Of a stretch of 64,000 bases of DNA, positions 11,866 to 21,749 are shown piece after piece. The stretch's first letter is position 1. Each line of letters starts with the position of its first letter. The translations under genes were made by a program, and so were the position numbers. This DNA is from Cavia porcellus. Lineage: Eukaryota; Chordata; Mammalia; Rodentia; Caviidae. The stretch spans positions 17,516,532 to 17,580,531 of the forward strand of contig NW_026947503.1 of NCBI RefSeq assembly GCF_034190915.1. The letters run 5' to 3'. The notes below the pieces were generated by a model. It searched no databases and had not been told where the DNA came from. It saw nothing but the letters and a program-made list of their open reading frames with translations.

Positions 11866-12015
11866 TCCATGCCCTTCCACCATGATGTTTCTGGATTTTT
11901 ATAAGCTTGAAAATAATTCAGCCAGCCAACCACAGAAACCTCTGAAACCATGGGGCAAGGTAAATCTGTCTTCATTTAGCTATTTTTATCAGGTATTTTG
12001 TCATAATGATGGCAA
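11866..12015 (+). mobile_element. MaLR-type LTR, right part
   Basis: The sequence resumes where the left part stopped: CCTTCCACCATGATGTTTC, 'CAGCCAGCCAACCACAGAAACC', 'TCTGAAACCATGGGGCAAGG' and 'TATCAGGTATTTTGTCATAATGATGG'. This is the expected 3' end of a MaLR LTR. Together with 8556-8870 it gives an LTR of roughly 460 bp split by the L1. Confidence 0.7.
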
Positions 12016-12980
12016 TCTATAAAGGACATAAAGAGAGAATAAAATGTAGTTTTTAAACTATTAAACATTTGAAGTTGCAAGCAAAAAGCTTTTTAATTAT
12101 AGCTAGATTCTTAAGGGATATGGAAGACTGTTTCAATATAAGTACATCTGCATCCAATGATATATAAGGAACTATCTCTTAGAACCACCAGCGTAGATCT
12201 AACGTTGCTGTGCATGTAGGGTATATGTACAAGGAAACTTCAGCAAGCAAAAATAGCAGGAGGTCATGGGAGTCGTCTACAGCTGGCAAGTGTTAGCAGG
12301 GGAAGAAAACACTAAAGTCCTTGTTAGGAAGAACACAGCAGGCAAATTACTGTTTCATAATTACAAACAGTTTTATATAAAATAAACAAATTTTCTTGGG
12401 CTAATCAAGATTTGTTTCTCTATTATTGGGAAAACATAACTTATCTGCTTCCCAGGCAGAGTAAAGAAAGCTTTACAAACTTTTTTTTTTTTTTTTTTTT
12501 GGCCTGGGTGATGATACAAAATCTCATTAGCTCAGCACGGAGTCTGGCATGTTCTGCACACCTTTCAGTCAATCCTATTTCTTTCCTTGAGCTGTTTCTC
12601 TGTGAAATGGCTCCTCATAATTTATGTAAATTGGTTTTAAATGAGAATGTTTAACTAAAAGATTTGATCTTCATATCATGACAGCTGTTATAAATATGAG
12701 TGTTCAGGTTATGTCATCTTCTTTCTTATAATTTATATGGTTTTCAGATTTATTATTATATTTTAATACATTCCTGAAATGAATGTGTATGTTTGAAATT
12801 TTCATGAAAACTTTTGGGCTAATATATAGGGTAAAATTATGAAAATGAGCATTAAACTATAAATTATGAAGCTTGTATTCTGATTCTAGCCCTTTCAATA
12901 TTAATTGGAACAGTAAACAGCCCAAACTCCCTGGGCCTCCCCTCCCTGCTTTGCCATTGAGGAATTAGTAGGTAAGCTCT
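12016..12980. other. Unique AT-rich sequence with a T20 run
   Basis: T20 at 12481-12500 may be the tail of an undetected antisense insertion. The sequence to its right is not recognised. Nothing else is assigned. Confidence 0.4.
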
Positions 12981-13015
12981 GTATTAGTTTCCTAGGGCTG
13001 CTGTAACAATGTAAT
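12981..13015 (-). repeat. Fragment of an MLT1-like LTR end
   Basis: TGTATTAGTTTCCTAGGGCTGCTGTAACAA is the reverse complement of the typical MLT1-type LTR terminus. Only about 35 bp remain before the sequence becomes unrecognisable. Confidence 0.6.
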
Positions 13016-13261
13016 GTAGCTCTTTTTTAGTCTTGGATTCTGGATCCAGGATTCAGCAAACTGTGGAATGTAAAGATTTAAAATTTGTTTTATTTACACT
13101 GAACCTGAATAGATTACAATGCAACAGTTATTAACATAGTCCTCCTATTAGGTATTTCAAGTAGATTTATAGATTGAATGATTTTAAGTGAACCAGAGGA
13201 TGTATGTAAGTTATAAGCAAAGACTAGTGATTCTCCTTGGTGCCCACTTGGCTTAACATTG
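13016..13261. other. Unassigned spacer between LTR pieces
   Basis: No recognised family. Confidence 0.35.
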
Positions 13262-13690
13262 CACTGGGTTGAATGGCGTCTACCTTGCTTCAAATTCATG
13301 CCCTGTCAATGTGAAGTTATTTGACATTAGGTTCTCTGCAGACATAATCAAGTTAAAATGAGATCCTATTGGATTCAGGTGGGCCCTTACCCATAGATCG
13401 ATATCTTTCTAAAAGAAAGGCTAGAAAATTTGGACACGTGAATAAAAAGACCACCTTGTGATTAAGAGGATAAATCCAAGGAGTCCTGAGTGTTGTGGGA
13501 AGCTACCAGATGCTGGGAGATGTGAGGAGGGATCCTTCCCTTAGCCTGTGAGGGAGCATGGCCCTGATCGTACCTTGATTTTGGACATCAGGCTAACAGG
13601 CCTGTGAGAAAACAACACATTTTTGATCTTTTTAGCGATTCAGGTACTGAAATTTTGTTATAATAGTCTTAGGAAACTAGCACAGATATT
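13262..13690 (+). mobile_element. MLT1-like (ERVL-MaLR) solo LTR
   Basis: The motif order is CTGGGTTGAATGGCG, 'CAAATTCATGCCCTGTC', 'TATTTGACATTAGGTTC', 'TCTGCAGACATAATCAAG', 'GGTGGGCCCTTACCC', 'GGGAGCATGGCCCTGATCG', 'CACCTTGATTTTGGACATCAGG' (with small differences) and 'CTTAGGAAACTAGCAC'. It matches the MLT1-type LTR layout in sense orientation. No internal ERV sequence is adjacent. Confidence 0.75.
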
Positions 13691-13944
13691 ATGCTTCAAT
13701 TTTGACCAAGAATATGTAGGCAAACATAGATTCCTCAGAGGCTTACAACTTATTTCAGAAGTGAAAAGTAAACCACTCAAACACCTAAAATCCAAAATTA
13801 AAATTCTGAAAGTGGGCTTTTTGAAGAGTGATGTTCATTTATAATGGTTACGTAGAAATCCTGTATCACAGGGACATTCCTATTTTATACCTACATAAAG
13901 ATATAAAAGGTTGAAACAAATACCCATTGTTTACAAAGGAAAGC
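13691..13944. other. Unassigned sequence
   Basis: A 73-codon Lys-rich frame occurs on the plus strand, with no supporting signal. Confidence 0.35.
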
Positions 13945-14199
13945 TTGTATCAGTGGTTGTATTTATTAACCAGAACATTTCTCTGAGGTTACATATATGT
14001 CAGTGAATAAACCACAAACAGCACAAGCCACTAATTTCTTTCTATTTACAGCTACTCCAGGTTTTTTCCCCACATCTCTTACAGTTTTCTTACTTCTAGA
14101 GTATTGCTTGATATGGACGGGAAATATCAATTTCCTCTGCTGAAATTCTTCCAATTGCTTCTCCAAATGTCACTGGTATTGGACTTTCCCTGAAAAAAA
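13945..14199 (-). other. Terminal-exon-like segment, unproven
   Basis: On the minus strand a good 3' splice site (polypyrimidine stretch ending TTTTTTTCAG at about 14195) is followed by 31 codons open in one frame, including VTFGEAIGRISAEEIDIS, to a TAG. A donor-like GTAAGA overlaps just after it, and an AATAAA sits about 135 nt further on (complement of TTTATT at 13963-13968). I do not recognise the peptide. Such signals are common by chance in AT-rich DNA, so this is a candidate last exon only. Confidence 0.2.
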
Positions 14200-14771
14200 T
14201 ATTGCTGTCAGGGAAGCAGTTTGCAGATCAAGTAGATAACAGAAACCAGATGCTATTATTAGCTATAAAGAAGGCAGTGAATTTGAGGGTTACACAAGTG
14301 AAGAAATGGTAGCATTGTGGAAATGAGGAGAGAAATGGTAAATTGATCAGTAAGGAAGATCTGATCTGTTTTCTCATTACTTTTTTCTTTCCACTGGGAA
14401 AAAAATTACCTGCACATTGCACTTTGGTTGTTCTGTCTACTTTCATTCAAATTTAATTCATTAAAGAATAATATTTTCTTATTTAAAATGTTTCAAGGTT
14501 ATCAAATGTCCAGTTCAGGTCAGTGGGGACAAGTGATAAGAAAAAAGTAAAACACATTATTAAGGAAAAGTTACTTGCATCACACCCTGCTTTTACTGTG
14601 TTACAGCTTATAAAGTTGGAGACAGCTTTTTCTCAAGTTTCTGTGTATTTCTTCACATTTCATAGCCATCTGAATGGTGGTTTGCAATTTCTTTTCTAAT
14701 TAATTTTCTTGGCATGTGAAAATGCAGATTTGTATCAGTTCTAGTCCTTTTTTTTTCCTCCTCACTTTTTC

Positions 14772-14816
14772 TTTCATGTTTATTTATTTATTTATTTATT
14801 ATTATTATTTTTTTTT
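14772..14816. repeat. (TTTA)n/(TTA)n simple repeat ending in a T-run
   Basis: TTTATTTATTTATTTATTTA is followed by TTATTATTATT and a T-run. On the minus strand it reads as an A-rich tail directly after the segment 14820-15350. Confidence 0.85.
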
Positions 14817-15350
14817 ATTCTGCAGCAGCTCTGGTTTTCCTGTGGCTATTTTCTAAGCCTTGGCCATGTATACTAAGCTGTTCATTTCTGGAGACTCTTT
14901 CCTGATGCTTGTCAGCTTCCGTTTTACCCTCTGTGCTTTCTTGGTACACAAAGCTCACCCATTGCTCATTGTGCTTTGAAGATAAGGTTGGCTGTGAGTC
15001 TGGAAAGACTTGAATAAACTTGCAGTAAATGACCCCATCAAGATGCACAGGAGAGAACACACAGGCACAGGTGATAACCAGTGTGTGCGGGTCACATCAG
15101 TAAGAGCTCTCAGTCTCCAGTAAAAACACTGAGCAATGCCACAGGCAACTCCTCGCAATGGACCTTTCTCAGGAACCAGCTTCATTCAAGAGGCACTACC
15201 TTCAACAGCCTGCAAGCACTCCACCTCCAATCAAAAATTGAAATTCCAAATCAACGGTCTGAAGTGCTTTTCCGCAAATGACTCAATTCTTAATCTCCTG
15301 GAAAATCAAGAAAGCAAATCTCCAGTGAAGATAGATTCACAGTGACAGCA
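14817..15350 (-). pseudogene. Possible processed retrocopy of an unknown transcript
   Basis: This segment has more balanced composition than its surroundings and ends on the minus strand in TGCAGAATAAAAAAAA, an AATAAA fused to an A-rich tail (the simple repeat at 14772-14816). Minus-strand frames of 81 and 76 codons overlap out of phase, as expected for a frameshifted copy, but I recognise neither. No target-site duplication was found. It may instead be an unrecognised LINE or LTR fragment. Confidence 0.25.
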
Positions 15351-16139
15351 TCTAAACAAGGTCATCTTCAAATCACACTGCTGTGCTTGTCCACATAATT
15401 AAGAACAAACTGGTGCTGGGTGGGGAGCGTGCGGAGATGAAGTCATACACATAATTGAACTGCATGAAAAGGGTACTAGGTAAAGCTGGATAAAATTCCC
15501 AGGACAGTGACTTGGCTGCTACTAATTTATGGTTAGATATGGCAGCAGTCTTGGCAGTTCATTGATTTTTGTTGCAGAGTTTGAGTGGTATGCTTGTCTT
15601 GGACAAATTAATCCAGCGTTGTATAAAGTTTACATAATGTCTTTGTCTCTGGAAAGTTTAAGAATCTTTCCCTAACAATAAAAATGATTGACGTGTGTTT
15701 TAGTCTTGAAACACCATTTAGACTGGGAGAATAATATTAACTTCACTGTCAAATGAACATTAAGCCTCGTGGTAACAGAAAAATAAATGAAACAAGAACA
15801 CCTGGAGTGGAGGGAGAGTAGAGGGGAGGAGAGAGACAAGGTATAGGGAGAAAGGATACGATCCAAGCGTGAAACACGGTATATGGAAATGTCAGTGTGA
15901 AAATCATTAATTTGATCGATATGCATTAGTAATTATAACTTTAAAATACTTGTAAAGCAAAGAGAAAAATAATGAAGCCAACAACCAGTAAGATATACAG
16001 TGTAGATCAGTTGATCTCTGTTCTACAAGGTAGGTTTAGCTTGGCTGCAGGAGGCTTCAGTCCTAGGGGTGTGTCCTTTAAATTTCCTGGCTGCAACTCA
16101 TTCCACATCTTGGGATGATTTCTTTAAACGTGTGTGATG
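15351..16139. other. Unique sequence, nothing recognised
   Basis: No repeat family or exon-like structure seen. Confidence 0.4.
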
Positions 16140-16640
16140 ACATGCCAATACTTTATTTTAGACTTGTCGATGGTTTCCTATCTTACCGGGTATAAAACAA
16201 AATGCCTGACAAGACCACTGCATGATGACTGTTTGATTCTGCATTCTCTCTGCCCACCCTGCCTCTCTCTGACCTTCAGGCTGTGCTGCTACAATGACCT
16301 TGCTTTTCTTTAAATATCCGCAGAATGCTTCACTCCAGGATCCTATCTCTATTGTCCCTCCACTGAGATGTTCCACCCACACATAAACACCCTTGCTTTG
16401 TGTGAACCACTCATGAGTCACAAGCCTTTTTCTGACCATCTGATCCAAATTATTCCATGTTCATCATCCTCTTTATCCTCCATTTTGAAATTTTTTTTTT
16501 TTACCTTATATAGAATTCCACCCTAAGCACTTTTCCTCATCATTTTCCAATTAGGACAAAGTCTTTCCTTTGTAGGCTACCTGATTCCTAGTGCACAGAG
16601 GATGGTCTAACTCATAACCAGTGCAATAAATAGGAGCTTG
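16140..16640 (+). repeat. L2 LINE fragment, sense
   Basis: The order 'CTGCCCACCCTGCC', 'ACCTTGCTTTTCTTTAAATATCC', 'GAATGCTTCACTCCAGGATC' and 'TTCTGACCATCTGATCCAAATTATTCC' follows the L2 3'-half consensus. The L2-type end is seen near 16580-16635 (CTAGTGCACAGAGGATG, CAATAAATAGGAG). The copy is ancient and immobile. Confidence 0.65.
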
Positions 16641-17345
16641 GCGTTATTGCCATTGGTGTTATATGGTGAAAGAGGTAGTTAGTCAACTAACCTTAGAAAT
16701 AGGGATGTTTTATTAGATCATCTGGATTATTTTTCATTCTCAAATATGGAAAAGGGAAACAGGAGTTTGGAATCAGGGGAGATGTGTGCAGAAAAGGAAG
16801 ACAGAGATGCTGTGTGGCTGCTTTTAAAGTTAGAGTATGACCACCTAAAGGGTGGACAGTAGAAGCTGAGGCCAGCGCTCAGCTGACATCCATCCAGCAA
16901 GACAACAGGACCCAGTCCCTGAGAACTGGATTCTGCCAACAGCTTCATTGAATAGGGCAATGAATTCTCTTCCAGAACCTAGCCAAAAATTCCACAGTGG
17001 ACACACTGACATTTGGCCTATAATGCTCTAAACAGAGACCTAACAGAACTCACCAGACTTTCAGCTGATAAAAACTATGAGGCAATAAATTTGAATTGTT
17101 TTAACCATAAAATAATGAAGAAAAATTATAAAAGCATAAAATAAATTATCTAGAGTATTTGAGATTCAATATCCAAAGAGAAAAAATTAAATGGTTCCTT
17201 AAGCTATCTGTTATTAAAAGGAGTACAAGTTAGGTACAGACTTAAATGTTACAAAACTGAGTGGGTTTTTAAAAAATTTGCTGGTGAACAAAAAATGTTA
17301 ATTGTCTTTACATTAAAATTCACTGGTTAATGTTTAAGTCTCAAG
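16641..17345. other. Unique AT-rich sequence
   Basis: Nothing recognised. Confidence 0.4.
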
Positions 17346-17500
17346 TCCATCTTGTATTAGTACATTGACATTGTGCAAGTCACTTAAAATTGAGGTAATA
17401 ATAGTGTCTCCCACAAGGGAATTGTCAAGACTCACAGAGACATCATATAATAAAAAAGTTTTGCAAATATTCAAAAAATTATAAACTACGAGTTGTTAAA
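17346..17500 (+). repeat. MIR SINE, sense
   Basis: TTGTGCAAGTCACTTAAAAT, 'GAGGTAATAATAGTGTC', 'GGAATTGTCAAGACTCA' and 'TTATAAACTACGAGTTGTTA' follow the MIR core and 3' end in order. Confidence 0.7.
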
Positions 17501-17965
17501 ATATGATAACTCATTCTCTTGGGAGTACTGGAACTGCTATGTTTAGAAGAGTTCTTCTATTCTGGTAATTCTAAGATTGGCTTGTTTTGCAGAAGTGCAT
17601 TTTTCTGTGAAACACTTTGGTATGATACTCACACATAGGAAATAATGCGGTTTAGCAGTATGTGCATACTTAAATGGGAATATTCTCACTTCATGATTAA
17701 TGTGAGCATGAGAAGCTAACTCAAAATATTTATGGCATGTTTAAGGCTGATTAATCTTATGATCTCACAAGCCTGTTCTATTTCACAGTTTCTAAGCTAA
17801 AATAGGGTGTACATTACTGAGCTATAAAGGTCTTGGAAAGCAATTTTCTCCTCTCCATACTTGTGTATGAAAAAGCCTAGGAAATGTCATTTTGCTGGCT
17901 GTGCTGCAGCTTAAACTCTGCTGTGAGTGCATCAGTAGGTGGGAGCTGATCCACAGTAGCTAATC

Positions 17966-17967
<2 letters not shown>
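17501..17967. other. Unique AT-rich sequence
   Basis: Nothing recognised. Confidence 0.4.
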
Positions 17968-18009
<42 letters not shown>

Positions 18010-18015
18010 ACGCAT
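17968..18015. repeat. (TG)20 microsatellite
   Basis: Uninterrupted GT/TG to 18008, then GCACGCATG, which continues the purine-pyrimidine alternation. Confidence 0.95.
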
Positions 18016-19081
18016 GGGTGTATTAATGGAGTCAACATTTCTTCCAACAGCTTGAATACATCGTTTAGAAGGTAGGTGGAGAGAGGGCTGTAGGGATTCA
18101 GTAGAGGAGATGATAGCTTCTTGTTTCTACTTGTGCCCTTTAATTGTGTTTACAAGAAAGTTGTGAGCTTCTTGTCACAAGCAAGCAACAAAATGATTCA
18201 AAGTAAAGAAGTATTTACTATTCTTGCCATATCTGAATAGGACTCCAATGTCTGATGAACCTACACAGACCAAATATAAACTAGATTTTATGTCACAGGG
18301 ACCTCTATGTACTGCTGGAAAGATCATAGCTCCAAAGTAACCCTACTTGGTGGAAGAAAGATCTCAGATTACACCTTGAATGTTCAAAACCTACCCAAGG
18401 GCCTATCGCACTTTTTGTGTATGATCACAGAAATTTCCTGTAAGTGAAAAAGAATAAATGAAACCAGCTTATTTCTCAAAATGATGTTGTGACATTCAAG
18501 AAGGTCATAAATACATCAAAAGTGTTTGTAGTAACATAGATGAGTTTTACGCAGTGTTATATTTAAAACAATTTAAACAAGAGCTAGAGTTTATTACCAA
18601 TTATGGAAATAAAATCATTGCATATTTTGGAGTCAGATAAACACAAAAGGTTTACCAAGCAAATGAGTAAGATGAGAAGGGCAAGAGGATAAATACTGAA
18701 GCCCTGAGGTCCTGCACAGTGATGGCACCACTGGGAAATTCATCAGTAAAACTGGGGCAAAGAAATACATCTGGCCTTGGTTATTTTATTATAATATCAC
18801 TATAGCTTTTATTTAAAAATGACCCACTTTGCCTTTATTTTGTTTATCTACATTTTTTCCACTTGTTTACCAAATGGGGATGAATTTTAAAAGCTAGCAA
18901 TAATATTAATAAATCAGCAAGACAAGCACCTATTGATACCTAACTTAGCAACTTTGATTTTATTATATAGTAAGGCATAATCCAGTATCTGAAAAATATT
19001 TATAGTACAAATGAAATACTTAGCTAAAACATGACAGAAATCTAGAAGGTATTTGAATTTCAATGGATCAAAAAGATAAGA
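18016..19081. other. Unique sequence, nothing recognised
   Basis: No recognised element. Confidence 0.4.
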
Positions 19082-19268
19082 AATAAACTGATTTTTTTCC
19101 CGGTGGTATTGGTGATTGAAGGTAAGTATAACCCCAGATTATATAATTATCTTATTAATGTTAAAATGTTGATATAGGGTCATCCAGGCTGACCTCAAAG
19201 TAATGATCATCCTGCTTCAGCCTCTTGAGTAGCTGGTATTATAAATATGTACCATTTTACCTAGACAG
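19082..19268 (-). mobile_element. 7SL-derived B1-type SINE joined to an ID-like part
   Basis: In reverse orientation the right half, 'GGGTCATCCAGGCTGACCTC', 'CTGCTTCAGCCTCTTGAGTAG', 'CTGGTATTATAAATATGTACCA', is the complement of an Alu/B1 left part. The left half, with 'GGTGGTATTGGTGATTGAA', resembles the complement of an ID element 3' part. The arrangement matches the B1-dID dimers described in several non-murid rodents, but the copy is strongly diverged and could be two chance neighbours. Confidence 0.55.
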
Positions 19269-19284
19269 TTTTTCTTAATCTTTC

Positions 19285-20168
19285 TTCTTTAAAAAGTTTG
19301 TTTTAAAGAGAATAAAACCAAGCAAAATAAAACAATATAAAGCCAATCCAAAACAAGCAGTGTAAGTGACACAGGTCTAAAAAACAATACAAAATCAACA
19401 ATGGTTACCATAATGCTTCTGTTGTCTTCAAAATTGTGGCGGATGTCTTCTGACATAGTAAAAAAGTCAAACAAAACAGAGTACAATAGAACCAATGAAA
19501 GCAAAACAATGATTACAATAAAGGATTTCAAAACAAGAAAACAGTAAATCCAAGATGGCTACCATAATATATCCCATCATGTTTGAAATAGCTGTGCATG
19601 CCATTGGATGTAATAAAATCAAACAGAACAGAACAGAATAAAAACCAATCCAGCAAAACAATGAAAATTACACCGGACTTCAAAACAAGGTAATAGGGAA
19701 TTAACAACGGCTACCACCTTCAGAAGGAGATAACCGTAGATGCTACATTCCTTATTGTTACCCTGTTACTAGGTTTAGACCTGAAAAATCAGTGAAACAC
19801 TAAACATTACAAGCATTAAATTGTATTTTGCCTCAATAACTATCATCTCACCCTGTGTTTCTCTGGATCAGCTAGTCACTTACAGGGTGCCAGAGCCTGG
19901 GTTGGCTCTTCTTGTTTCCCAGCCTGCATGCTGGAAGAGGCTGGCATCTGCCTCTCTACCCAGTGGCCTGGGCATGGCACTGATTTGCAGGAAGGGTTTG
20001 TTTCTTGGTGACTTCTTGTTCTTTTCCCACACAGCATACAAATGGTGCTGACTCATGGGAAAAGACTGGCTGTCCCCCTGGAAGCCTGTGCATGGTGCTG
20101 ATTCAAAGGGAGGGCTTGTTTCTTGGTGACTTTTGTTCTCTTCCCACACAGTCCATGAATGGCCAAAG
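19285..20168 (-). mobile_element. Composite L1-tail retroelement (element B)
   Basis: On the minus strand: a GC-rich region with two copies of a 118-bp unit (right), an intermediate segment, then three units of the L1 3' UTR monomer (left). The monomer anchors GGTTACCATAAT (19403), GGCTACCATAAT (19557) and GGCTACCACC (19709) are 154 and 152 bp apart. The order of parts repeats element A at 1.1 kb. No ORF1 or ORF2 is present. I could not fix target duplications, so both ends are approximate. Confidence 0.6.
19926..20166. repeat. 118-bp GC-rich tandem repeat, 2 copies
   Basis: TTTCTTGGTGAC recurs at 20001 and 20119, each followed by the CTTCCCACACAG-type motif and CATACAAATGG or CCATGAATGG. 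Part of element B. Confidence 0.85.
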
Positions 20169-20184
20169 AGTTTTTTTTTTTTTT

Positions 20185-20452
20185 TAAGAACACCAGAAAT
20201 ATCTCTTTTTCTTGAATTTAATCCAGTATGTGACGATTATGTAATGGATAGTTTCTCTAGCAATTATAAAAAAAAAATGTTTTCTTTGGTTTCTTGTGGT
20301 CAGTGTTGCAAGGAAAAGCAAAAACCATGTCCTCTCATGTAATTTGCTTAATTTGGGTTTTATTCCTGACCAAATCAAGAGATTAAATTGGGTCATTATT
20401 TATTCTCTGTAGTATCAGATTTTTCTGCCAGTCACCTGAAGTATTTATTTTT
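20185..20452. other. Unassigned sequence
   Basis: No recognised family. A T14 run lies just to the left at 20171-20184. Confidence 0.35.
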
Positions 20453-20629
20453 GTAGGCAGATAAATAGCCCCCAGAGTTATTTACATTTGAACTCTGGAA
20501 TCTGTGAAGCTGCGATTTTATAAGACAAAGGAGACTTAAAAATCTAAGAAGAGGGAACTAAGGTTGCCAGTCAGTTGATTTTCAGGTAGAGAAGTTAGCG
20601 TGGAATAACCAGTTGGCTCAGTATAATCA
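20453..20629 (+). mobile_element. Old MLT-like LTR, left part (outermost layer of the nest)
   Basis: 'GTAGGCAGATAAATAGCCCCC', 'CATTTGAACTCTGGAATCTG', 'TTTTATAAGACAAAGGAGAC' and 'GGCTCAGTATAATCA' follow an old mammalian MLT-type LTR whose sense order includes AATGGCCCCCAAA, GGAACCTGTGAAT, ATGGCAAAAGGGACTTTG and GGCCCAATGTAATCA. It stops at AATCA (20625-20629), the target duplication of the LTR inserted next. Confidence 0.65.
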
Positions 20630-20789
20630 TGTTATGGATTAAAAACTGGTGGTTAACAATTAGATCAACATGGAGCTGAGTATAGATGGTCCACCTGATG
20701 AAAATTACCAGCATAAAAGCAGACTTGGAAAAGAATATTGTGGTTTGTGGGTTCTCCTATGTGTTGTTTGGAGCCATTGGTTCCCCTGG

Positions 20790-21131
20790 AGGAGCTTATC
20801 ATGACTAGCTTCCTTGTTATGAATTCGGCCATTTTCATCTGTGGAGCTCAGGACCTTGTCACTGAGAATGGCTCTGGTTCACTTTTGAGGAGGTCTGCTC
20901 GTTACTTTGAGAATCACTTCCTGGCTCCAGAGGGGAAGATATGTACTGCTTAATCACCAAGAGGTTTGTCATGCTGACTTCCTGACATGTACTGGACTGT
21001 GCTTATTGCTGGAAGAGCTTGGGACCTTATTGTTGCTAAGGATGGCTGTGGTACTTTTCAGGGGAGCCCTGGTCCTTATTTTGAACATTGCTTCTTGGCT
21101 CCACTGCAGAACCCTCAACCTACTGGCACAG
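20790..21131. repeat. 171-bp tandem duplication inside the LTR
   Basis: GGACCTTGTCACTGAG (20851) and GGACCTTATTGTTGCT (21022) begin matching stretches through 'ATGGCTCTGGTTCACTTTT' and 'ATGGCTGTGGTACTTTTCA' to 'TTCCTGGCTCCA' and 'TTCTTGGCTCCA'. The period is 171 bp, a multiple of 3. The second LTR copy at 45 kb has the same duplication, so it predates both insertions. Confidence 0.8.
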
Positions 21132-21373
21132 ATCATTCAACATGCTGGAATAGACATTTTAGCTTCCACCACTGACAATTGGATCTTCCAAGCACAGATC
21201 CATGAAACAGACTTGCATGAGTCATTGTTGTGGGCTCTAGACCTCCATTTGGACTAATTGGAAGACTTGTCACAGCCTCTATGTCTTTAGCTGGACTTAT
21301 GCAGGATATTGCTGTGGGACTCAGGCCCTTGGCTGAATTTTTTAGATCTTTAGTGTTGTAGATAGATATTCTG

Positions 21374-21387
21374 CACTTTCTATGTAT
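21374..21387. repeat. 14-bp target-site duplication, left copy
   Basis: CACTTTCTATGTAT is identical to 24518-24531. The pair brackets the HAL1-like element. Confidence 0.95.
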
Positions 21388-21749
21388 GTTTTTTTTTTTA
21401 AATTTTATTTAAGGAAAAAAAAGCAGAGAAAGGGTACAATTTATACAGATTTACAGAAAAAAATAAATAGTAGGCAATAACTAGTTAATGGATTACATAT
21501 TGTCATCTTAGAAATAATTGTTCAAGTCACAAAATTAAAGCTTGTAAAGTGGACATTCCAACAGTGAGACTGCAAACAGTTCTGTTCAATGATCCAACAA
21601 AACTCAGTGATATCATTATCTATCTTATACTCTTATATATACATGCAGTTATATCATTTAGAGCACTTTCTTTTCCTCTCTTTTGTACAATGACAATTAC
21701 CCATTTTGGGTTTTGTTGCTCCCACAGTTCTTATTACTTTTTTGGAAGG

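Larger units (their letters stand above)
20630..21387 (+). mobile_element. Solo LTR of an endogenous retrovirus, left part (middle layer)
   Basis: The LTR starts TGTTATGG at 20630 and ends AATAACA at 24617, and is flanked by a perfect 5-bp duplication AATCA (20625-20629 and 24618-24622). With the inner insertion removed it is 844 bp. A near-complete second copy of 853 bp lies inverted at 45022-45874. A 5-bp duplication is typical of ERVL/class III elements, and I cannot name the family. It contains a 171-bp internal duplication and a long shared open frame. No internal retroviral genes are present. Strand is given relative to that frame. Confidence 0.8.

Noticed and set aside
19289..19661. 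Hydrophobic minus-strand frames resembling membrane proteins
   Set aside because: They come from the T-rich 153-bp 3' UTR monomers; the apparent membrane segments are a composition effect.
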